This document shows, piece after piece, positions 15,644-21,364 of a stretch of 34,186 nt of DNA (positions within the stretch are counted from its first letter, which is position 1; every line of letters starts with the position of its first letter). The translations under genes and the position numbers were made by a program. Under the pieces are notes generated by a model. That model saw nothing but the letters and a program-made list of their open reading frames with translations. It did not search any database and had not been told where the DNA came from. The DNA comes from DASQPR01 sp035713725. Its GTDB lineage: Bacteria; Actinomycetota; Actinomycetes; Mycobacteriales; Micromonosporaceae. The stretch is taken from the NCBI GenBank assembly GCA_035713725.1, contig DASTMZ010000046.1:1-34186 (forward strand), in the 5' to 3' direction.

Positions 15644-16413
15644 CAGGGCACCTTCACCGGTGTTGGTGTGTCAGTGGGCGCGTCATGTCGGGCGCTAGTG
15701 CGCAACGCGGCCACGCCGGCAAGCGACAAGACGAGCGTGGCGGCAATCAGCGCCGGAATCGCCGCGTCGTCACCGGGCCAGTGCGCGCCGGCACCCTCCG
15801 CCGCCCAGAACATGCCGAAGCTGGTCAGTAGCACGCCGACGGCGTACTTGAGCCCGTTCTCGGGCACCCGGGCGAGCGGCCCGCGCACTGCGACTCCGGC
15901 GGCCGCGACGACGACAACGGCGGCCACCGCGGCCAGGGTCGCCCAACCGATGCCGTGCTGGTTCGCGCCGAACGTGATCACGATGAAGACCACTTCCAGG
16001 CCCTCGAGAACGACACCCTTGAACGACAACGTGAACGCGTACCAGTCGGGCACCCGGAAGCGGCCTCCGACGGCGGCCGATCGCGCGGCCTCGACTTCCG
16101 TCGCGTAGATCGCGTCTTCGTCATGTGTCGCCTTGAGCCCGGCGGCACGCAGCATCGCCTTGCGCAGCCACTGCAGGCCGAAGATCAGCAAGAGCCCGCC
16201 GATCACGACGCGAAGCGCGCCGAGCGGGATCGCGGTGATGGCCGGACCGAGCACCGCGACGATCGCACCGAGGACCACGATGCCGGCCGCGACGCCCGTC
16301 AAGGCGGATCGCCAGCCGCGGGTGGCGCCGGCGGCGAGCACGATCGTCAGCGCCTCGACGGCCTCCACCAGGCAGGCGACGAACACCGACAGCACCAGCA
16401 GCCACACACTCAC
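15643..16413 (-). CDS. COG4280-like membrane protein with twin ExxE motifs
   Basis: A 256-aa polytopic membrane protein. Two similar segments, LVEAVEALTIVLAAG (Glu17/Glu20) and VLEGLEVVFIVITFGA (Glu137/Glu140), place paired ExxE acidic residues in hydrophobic helices. The pattern recalls the REGLE motifs of FTR1 iron permeases, but Arg is absent and overall similarity is not clear, so metal transport is only a possibility. A cytoplasmic loop (about 88-118) contains HDEDAIYATEVEAARS. The GTG at 16413 has AGGAGG (16421-16426, complement) seven bases upstream; the open frame beyond it has no such support. It heads the operon with the 71-aa protein, BlaI-type repressor and M56 protease, and is divergent from the phosphatase gene across a shared operator. 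Confidence 0.78.
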   Translation of the reverse strand: MSVWLLVLSVFVACLVEAVEALTIVLAAGATRGWRSALTGVAAGIVVLGAIVAVLGPAITAIPLGALRVVIGGLLLIFGLQWLRKAMLRAAGLKATHDEDAIYATEVEAARSAAVGGRFRVPDWYAFTLSFKGVVLEGLEVVFIVITFGANQHGIGWATLAAVAAVVVVAAAGVAVRGPLARVPENGLKYAVGVLLTSFGMFWAAEGAGAHWPGDDAAIPALIAATLVLSLAGVAALRTSARHDAPTDTPTPVKVP

Positions 16414-16454
16414 CCGGCTACCTCCTGGCTCGTCGTCGGGCCTGCGACCTGGCC

Positions 16455-16460
16455 ACACTA
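16455..16460 (-). promoter_or_regulatory. Candidate -10 box of the minus-strand blaI operon
   Basis: On the minus strand TAGTGT fits TANNNT and would start transcription near 16448, 35 nt before the GTG at 16413. It overlaps the left arm of the palindrome at 16458-16470, so bound repressor would cover it. Confidence 0.4.
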
Positions 16461-16470
16461 CATGTTGTAG
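16458..16470. promoter_or_regulatory. CTACA-N3-TGTAG operator between divergent genes
   Basis: The palindrome CTACATGTTGTAG lies in the 115-bp gap between the ExxE membrane gene and the phosphatase gene. BlaI/MecI/CopY repressors bind TACA...TGTA palindromes, and a member of that family is encoded in the adjacent operon. The site overlaps the candidate minus-strand -10 and covers the -35 position of the plus-strand promoter. The context CACTACANNNTGTAGG is shared with the site at 17537. Confidence 0.7.
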
Positions 16471-16482
16471 GACGGCACGGAC

Positions 16483-16488
16483 TACCGT
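16483..16488 (+). promoter_or_regulatory. Candidate -10 box of the SapM-like phosphatase gene
   Basis: TACCGT fits TANNNT and begins 19 bp after the centre of the operator at 16458-16470. Predicted start near 16495, giving a 34-nt leader to the ATG at 16529. Confidence 0.45.
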
Positions 16489-16528
16489 GGCTGCCAGATG
16501 CCGGGCCGGCGTATGGGGGTGAGCAGGC

Positions 16529-17503
16529 ATGGCAGGCCGACTGCGACAGCGGCTGGGTAAGCGATGGCTGAGCGATGCGTCGTTGGGCGGGGTGCTCTGC
16601 GGTGCGGCGGCGCTCGCGCTCGTGCTGTCGGGCTGCGGCGGCGGGCCGGCCACCCCTGTCGGAGCGCCAAACTCGGCTGGCCGGACACCGGCCGCTGGTC
16701 GGACGCCGACTACGAACGCGCCTGCGCCTGGCACGGCATCGAGCGCCGTACCGCCACGACCGGACCACCTGGTCGTCGTCATCTTCGAGAACAAGGGCGC
16801 GTCGTCCCAGTCGGATCCGGCGAACGCGCCGTTCCTCGCGTCGCTGTTCGGTCGTGCGGCGGTGTTCACCAACTCCCGAGCGGTCACGCATCCGAGCCAA
16901 CCGAACTATCTGGCGCTGTTCTCCGGGTCGACGCAGGGCGTGACGAGCGACCGCTGCCTCACGCCGTTCCACGACCGCGCGAACCTTGGCCAGCAACTCG
17001 ACGCCGCGGGCTTAACGTTCACCGGGTATTCCGAGAATCTGCCGGCGGTCGGCTTCGCCGGATGTTCGAGCGGCCGGTACGCGGCCAAGCACAACCCGTG
17101 GGTGCACTTCGACAACGTGCCGGCCACCGCGAACCAGCCGTACTCGGCGTTTCCGCGTACGTTTGACCGGCTGCCGTCGGTCTCGTTCGTCATACCGAAT
17201 CTCTGCAACGACATGCACGACTGCTCGACCCGGGTCGGCGATCGGTGGCTGCGCGACAATCTCGGCCCGTACATCGCCTGGGCACAGTCGCACCACAGCC
17301 TGCTCTTGGTGACGTACGACGAGAACGACGGCGCCGCTGGTAATCAGATCCTGACGCTGCTCGTCGGCGCCGGCATCCGCCCGGGACGGTACGCCGAGCC
17401 GGTCACCCACTACCGCGTGCTCCGGACGATCGAAGCGATGTTCGGGCTGCCGCCCATCGGTGCGGCGGCCGCGACATCGCCGATCACCGACGTGTGGCGC
17501 TAG
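16529..17503 (+). CDS. SapM-like secreted lipoprotein phosphatase
   Basis: A 324-aa exported protein. A basic N-terminus and hydrophobic core end in lipobox LSGC (Cys36), followed by a Pro/Thr/Ala-rich linker to about residue 75. The catalytic region resembles the M. tuberculosis acid phosphatase SapM along its length: VVVIFENKG, THPSQPNYLALFSGST, YAAKHNPWVHFDNVP, VSFVIPNLCNDMHD, VTYDENDG, THYRVL, and the ending SPITDVW. SapM-type enzymes (phosphoesterase superfamily) remove phosphate from phosphoinositides and other substrates. Here the lipid anchor would hold the enzyme on the outer face of the membrane. It is divergent from the blaI operon across a common operator and 113 bp upstream of uppP. 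Substrate is unknown; lipid phosphates are an attractive guess given uppP. Confidence 0.88.
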   Translation: MAGRLRQRLGKRWLSDASLGGVLCGAAALALVLSGCGGGPATPVGAPNSAGRTPAAGRTPTTNAPAPGTASSAVPPRPDHLVVVIFENKGASSQSDPANAPFLASLFGRAAVFTNSRAVTHPSQPNYLALFSGSTQGVTSDRCLTPFHDRANLGQQLDAAGLTFTGYSENLPAVGFAGCSSGRYAAKHNPWVHFDNVPATANQPYSAFPRTFDRLPSVSFVIPNLCNDMHDCSTRVGDRWLRDNLGPYIAWAQSHHSLLLVTYDENDGAAGNQILTLLVGAGIRPGRYAEPVTHYRVLRTIEAMFGLPPIGAAAATSPITDVWR

Positions 17504-17517
17504 GAACTGGGCTCCTT

Positions 17518-17533
17518 AACCGGGCTACCGGTT
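17518..17533 (+). terminator. Short hairpin after the phosphatase gene
   Basis: AACCGG (17518-17523) and CCGGTT (17528-17533) form a perfect 6-bp stem with a 4-nt loop, 15 nt after the stop. It ends four bases before the uppP operator, so it would insulate uppP from upstream transcription. Confidence 0.45.
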
Positions 17534-17536
17534 TCA

Positions 17537-17549
17537 CTACACCGTGTAG
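17537..17549. promoter_or_regulatory. CTACA-N3-TGTAG operator in front of uppP
   Basis: CTACACCGTGTAG is a perfect 5-bp-arm palindrome with the same arms and flanks as the site at 16458-16470. Its centre is 18 bp upstream of the candidate -10 (TATCGT, 17561-17566), so it covers the -35 position, a typical repressor position. Confidence 0.68.
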
Positions 17550-17560
17550 GGTTCGTGCGC

Positions 17561-17566
17561 TATCGT
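17561..17566 (+). promoter_or_regulatory. Candidate -10 box of uppP
   Basis: TATCGT fits TANNNT; the predicted start near 17573 gives a 43-nt leader containing GAGGAG (17602-17607) before the ATG at 17616. Confidence 0.45.
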
Positions 17567-17615
17567 CGATCGAGCCCACGATCCTGTGATGGGTCACGTA
17601 CGAGGAGCCGAGTCC

Positions 17616-18767
17616 ATGACGATCACGTACCCGGAAGCGATCGTCGTCGGGCTGCTGCAGGGCGTCAGCGAGTTGTTCCCAGTGTCGAGTCTCGGGCACA
17701 GTGTGCTCGTTCCGGCGCTGATCGGCGGCCGCTGGGCCAAGGACCTCAGCGTGTCCGCGCCAGAATCGCCATACCTGGCCTTCATCGTCGGGTTGCACGT
17801 GGCCACCGCGCTGGCGCTCGTCGCGTACTTCTGGCGGGACTGGTTGCGCATCGTGCGCGGCTTCGTCACCTCGATCCGGAACCGTCGCATCGATACGCCG
17901 GACGAACGTCTGGCATGGATGATCGTGATCGCCACGATTCCGGTCGGCTTGGCTGGTTTGCTGCTCGAGCACACGTTCCGAACCGTGCTGGGTCGACCCG
18001 TGCCGGCCGCAGTGTTCCTGATCGCCAACGGCGCGATTCTGTATGGCGCTGAGCGTCTGCGGCGGCGGAACGACGGCGAGCGGACGTCGGTCGTCCGGCG
18101 ACCGATTCTTGTCTCGTCGGACGGTCGGGCCACGCTCTACTCGTCGCGGGTGGCCGGCCGCGTCGAGGTCGTCGAGCCGGCCGCGCTCCGTGCCATCGAC
18201 GCGACGGGGGCGATCGATGCCGCGGGCACGGCCGCGACGGCCGGCCCGATGCCTGTCGAACCAGCGACCGTCGACCCAGTGCCGGTTGCCCCAGCAGTCG
18301 TTGATGCGATGGCGCCAGCCATATCCGAGGGGGTCGGACAGGCCGGTTCGGATGCGTCCGAACCGGCCGAGTCCGATGCGCGCATCACCCGCCACCGGAT
18401 TGGCGAAACGACGCTGATCGGATCCGCGCAGATCCTCGCGCTGTTGCCGGGGATTAGCAGGTCCGGCGTCACGATGGCGGCCGGCCTACTGCGTGGCCTC
18501 TCGCACGAAGACGCTGCGCGGTTCTCGTTCCTATTGGCTACGCCGGTCATTCTCGCGGCCGGCGTCCTCAAGCTGCCGGACCTGACCGGACCACTCGGCC
18601 ACGGCATCGGCGGACAGGTGCTCGCCGGTAGCGTCGCGTCCGGCCTCGGCGCGTACGCCGCGGTCCGTTGGCTCACGCGCTACTTCCAGACGCGTACCCT
18701 CACGCCATTCGCGATCTACTGTGCGGTGGCCGGCGTGCTGAGCCTCGCGTGGTTGACGCTGGTCTGA
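17616..18767 (+). CDS. uppP: Undecaprenyl-diphosphatase with a long insert
   Basis: A 383-aa membrane enzyme that dephosphorylates undecaprenyl diphosphate, recycling the lipid carrier for cell-wall synthesis; overproduction gives bacitracin resistance. The conserved motifs are present: GLLQGVSELFPVSSLGHS (12-29; Glu19, His28) and PGISRSG near residue 280. The usual length is about 270-290 aa. The excess is a polar, Ala/Pro/Thr-rich, low-complexity insert at about residues 145-262, between membrane segments. It contains ILVSSDGRATLYSSRVAG and many PVEPA/PVAPA-like words. The frame is intact through it and it does not look like an inserted element. ATG 17616 has GAGGAG (17602-17607) eight bases upstream. 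The promoter carries a BlaI-type palindrome. Confidence 0.93.
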   Translation: MTITYPEAIVVGLLQGVSELFPVSSLGHSVLVPALIGGRWAKDLSVSAPESPYLAFIVGLHVATALALVAYFWRDWLRIVRGFVTSIRNRRIDTPDERLAWMIVIATIPVGLAGLLLEHTFRTVLGRPVPAAVFLIANGAILYGAERLRRRNDGERTSVVRRPILVSSDGRATLYSSRVAGRVEVVEPAALRAIDATGAIDAAGTAATAGPMPVEPATVDPVPVAPAVVDAMAPAISEGVGQAGSDASEPAESDARITRHRIGETTLIGSAQILALLPGISRSGVTMAAGLLRGLSHEDAARFSFLLATPVILAAGVLKLPDLTGPLGHGIGGQVLAGSVASGLGAYAAVRWLTRYFQTRTLTPFAIYCAVAGVLSLAWLTLV

Positions 18768-18784
18768 CGGCCATGGTGGTTGGT

Positions 18785-18816
18785 GCCAGCGGTTAGCTCG
18801 GCCAGCGGTTAGCTCG
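18785..18816. repeat. Tandem 16-bp duplication spanning a stop codon
   Basis: GCCAGCGGTTAGCTCG occurs twice in tandem (18785-18800, 18801-18816) without mismatch. The second copy contains the stop codon of the minus-strand gene (TAA, complement of 18809-18811); the other copy lies just beyond it. Confidence 0.85.
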
Positions 18817-19426
18817 GCCGGGATGCCTCGGCCGGCTGGTGCACCAATGGCAGGCCGCCGTTCGGCAACGTCACCTCGGCCAGCACCGGCAGCGTACGTT
18901 TGCCCTCCGCGAGCGGACGGCTCAGTGGTACGACGGTGTTGCTCGACACCGTCAACGAGGCACTGACCGTCATCTCGCCCGACGTCAGCTCCGCGATCCG
19001 ACCGTTGCGAACGACTGCGACGAGCCCAGTGATGTCGACACTGATCGCCGCGACCACGGATACCGTCGCAATTGTCTTGTGATTGAACGTCACGTCGACG
19101 TCCACGCCGTGGTCCCAACCGAACGAGTAGTTCTTGAGCGTGACCTCCTTGTGCGCATCCGGCTTGCCGACCGTCTCGCGCGCCGCCTCGAGCAGCGCCG
19201 ACCTCGTCCGCCACGCGCCGACGAGCACGTCGTTGACCGGGAAGTCGAGGACGTCGGCGACCTTCGACATCACGGTGCGCGCGATTGCCGCCGGTGGCGC
19301 CTCCCGGCGTTGCGGAACGGCGCCGGCATCGGTCAGGCGTTCGGCGGCCGCCTCGATCTTCTCGGCGGGCGGGCCTACCTTGCCCGGCAGCACGTCACCG
19401 AACAAGATGTCGCGGATGGTCGTCAT
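18809..19426 (-). CDS. Conserved-looking hypothetical protein, coupled to a surface protein
   Basis: A 205-aa protein of no family I recognise. It has no signal peptide or membrane helix. The N-terminal third is helical and charged (EKIEAAAERLTDAG, then RTVMSKVADVLDF); the rest is rich in Val/Thr and reads like beta strands (VDVDVTFNHKTIATVSVVAAISVDITGL, then SGEMTVSASLTVSS). KNYSFGWDHGVDVDV is a distinctive segment. The ATG (19426) overlaps the stop of the repeat-bearing membrane protein by four bases, so both are made together and the proteins probably interact. It is convergent with uppP. Function is unknown. Confidence 0.75.
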   Translation of the reverse strand: MTTIRDILFGDVLPGKVGPPAEKIEAAAERLTDAGAVPQRREAPPAAIARTVMSKVADVLDFPVNDVLVGAWRTRSALLEAARETVGKPDAHKEVTLKNYSFGWDHGVDVDVTFNHKTIATVSVVAAISVDITGLVAVVRNGRIAELTSGEMTVSASLTVSSNTVVPLSRPLAEGKRTLPVLAEVTLPNGGLPLVHQPAEASRPS

Positions 19427-20727
19427 ACGGTTTCCCGGAAGTCGTGGAGTCGGTAGGTGCTGCGCTGTGCCCGTACCACCGCGGTGAGCGCGGCCGACGG
19501 CGGCCGCCGGCGGCGTTCCCGGTCACCGTTTCGGATCGAGCGCCGGAGCGCGAGGGCGGCGAGCAGCGCGAGGACGATGAGCAACAGGACGCCCGCGCTG
19601 ATGCCGCCGACGACCAGGAATGAGTTGTCCGCGACGTCTCGTCGCGGCCCCGTTGTCGTCGGTAGCCCACCGCCCGCCGGTGAGCTGGATACCGGCGTGG
19701 CCACCGCGACGAGGCACAGCGCCGTGACGTTGAGGCTGGGCGCGGTCGGGACCGTCGATGTCCCATTGACCTGCACGATCCACCCCGGTTTATCGACCGG
19801 AGCGTTCACGAGCACCGAATACGGACCCGGCAACGCACCGTCGGTGACCTGGTAGCCGCCGCCGCTGAGGATCTGACCGTCGGCGCAGCCCACCAGTTGA
19901 TTGCCGGTGAACGGCGTCACGCAGTTGACGGCGATGCCGGCGGACAGCCCGGTGCAGTTCGGCGTGCCGGGCGTCAGCGTGAGCGGTGTCGGCGCCACGT
20001 CGGCGAGCTGGACATTTCCGTCGACGCAGACCGCGAACGCGGTGACGGTGTTCGCTCCGATCACGGCTGCCGGTGTCGAGATACCGACCAGAACAACGTC
20101 GATGCCCCAGCTGTCGTCCGGGTTCGGGTAGCTTCCGGTGACCGCCGCGATGCCCGACCGCGGGTTCCATTGCGAGGCGTACCCGCCGCTGGCGAGCTGG
20201 GTGCCACCGGGACACGCGGCGCTCAGTGAGAGGCTGCTCTGGTCGACGATCTTGGTGTTTGACGAAACGTTCGTGGTCGCCGCACCACCGGCCAGACACG
20301 CCGCGCTCACCTGCACGCGCGGCACCGTCTTGGTGGTGTTGACGATGCCGACGGTCCACGCGGTCGGCTGCGCGCCGTCCGCGGTCGGCGTTCCGTCCGC
20401 CGCCGACGGGTAGCTGAACACCAGGCGCATGCCATCGGCCGAGGCGTACCCGCCGCTGACCAGCTGTTCGCCGGCGTCGCAGGCGGTGGTGAACAGCTGC
20501 GGCTGGCCGGTCGGCTCGACCACGAAGACCGACGTGTGCACCACGAGCCGGCCGAGTTCGTCGACCCGGAGGGCGGCCGAGGAGGCGGCCGCGATCCCGG
20601 CCGCCGCGATCCCCGCGGTCGCATTGGGGGCCGCCGGAGCGGCCGCCGCCGGGGTTCCGGTCGCTGTCAGCAGGAGCACCGCGGCACACAGCATTGCCCC
20701 AAGCCGGACCCGCACCGCGCGATTCAT
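19423..20727 (-). CDS. Exported membrane-anchored protein with threefold Cys/GGY repeats
   Basis: A 434-aa protein with a signal peptide (about 1-30, ending in an Ala/Pro-rich stretch), a large exported region, one membrane helix (about 370-395) and a basic cytoplasmic tail (RRSIRNGDRERRRRPP). The exported region holds three copies of a unit that starts with Cys, has GGY 8-10 residues later, contains a Trp or Tyr strand and ends with Cys: Cys83-Cys144, Cys172-Cys234 and Cys281-Cys338. Each unit probably forms a disulphide-closed beta domain. A Cys258/Cys269 pair lies between units two and three. I know no named family for it. The cytoplasmic tail could contact the co-translated 205-aa protein. 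No clear ribosome site precedes the ATG, so a very short leader is possible. Confidence 0.8.
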   Translation of the reverse strand: MNRAVRVRLGAMLCAAVLLLTATGTPAAAAPAAPNATAGIAAAGIAAASSAALRVDELGRLVVHTSVFVVEPTGQPQLFTTACDAGEQLVSGGYASADGMRLVFSYPSAADGTPTADGAQPTAWTVGIVNTTKTVPRVQVSAACLAGGAATTNVSSNTKIVDQSSLSLSAACPGGTQLASGGYASQWNPRSGIAAVTGSYPNPDDSWGIDVVLVGISTPAAVIGANTVTAFAVCVDGNVQLADVAPTPLTLTPGTPNCTGLSAGIAVNCVTPFTGNQLVGCADGQILSGGGYQVTDGALPGPYSVLVNAPVDKPGWIVQVNGTSTVPTAPSLNVTALCLVAVATPVSSSPAGGGLPTTTGPRRDVADNSFLVVGGISAGVLLLIVLALLAALALRRSIRNGDRERRRRPPSAALTAVVRAQRSTYRLHDFRETV

Positions 20728-20990
20728 GGCGCACAGGATCGCATGACCGCGCTAGTTCGGGCTGTCCGCCGACCGACAGGCGACCACGTCCGCCGCGGAT
20801 TGCGGCACGTTGTCCGTCCGCCTCGACGCCTGGTGGCCAGGCGATTTGGCATGATACGCGGCCACCGGTGCCCGGCCACGGCTTCCGGCAATGAGCCCGT
20901 GGCCCGAGCATCCTCGACCGATGATCAATGCACCACGTCGCGCCGCGCGCTGCGCGGCCGGACCGTGCGGACCCGACGGGGGGATGCGGG

Positions 20991-21362
20991 ATGGCAAATG
21001 CGACCGAGGAGTTCTTCGACGGACTGGGACGTCGGGGGCATGAACCCCTGGTAGCGAGGGTCCATGGAGCGCTGCGATTCGACGTGACGCAGCACGGCAA
21101 GACCGACGTCTACCGACTGATCATCGACGGCGGCCACCTCACCGTGTCGCGCGACCCCGGCCACGCCGACTGCGTGATCCGCGTCGACCGGGCGGTGCTG
21201 GACGGCATCGTGTCCGGCCGCATGAACGCGATGGCGGCGCTGCTGCGCGGCGCGCTCGCGGCCGAGGGCGATCCGGAAATGATGGTTATCTTCCAGCGCC
21301 TGATGTCTCCGCCAACGCGCGAGACCCAGCGCGAGCGCATCACGACTGTCGCGGGGTGGTGA
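20991..21362 (+). CDS. SCP2 sterol-binding-like domain protein
   Basis: A 123-aa soluble protein: FDVTQHGKTDVYRLIIDGGHLTVSR, then ADCVIRVDRAVLDGIVSGRMNAMAALLRGALAAEGDPEMMVIFQRL. This is the SCP2-like pattern of beta strands followed by helices and the G.l...GDl.l...l..l ending. Such domains bind lipids or act as accessory modules. ATG 20991 is the family-like start; the open frame from 20928 adds an unrelated Arg/Pro-rich stretch. It sits directly upstream of the debranching-type gene, whose possible GTG start overlaps its stop, so the two are cotranscribed. Why a lipid-binding fold is paired with a glycosidase is not clear. Confidence 0.8.
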   Translation: MANATEEFFDGLGRRGHEPLVARVHGALRFDVTQHGKTDVYRLIIDGGHLTVSRDPGHADCVIRVDRAVLDGIVSGRMNAMAALLRGALAAEGDPEMMVIFQRLMSPPTRETQRERITTVAGW

Positions 21363-21364
21363 CG

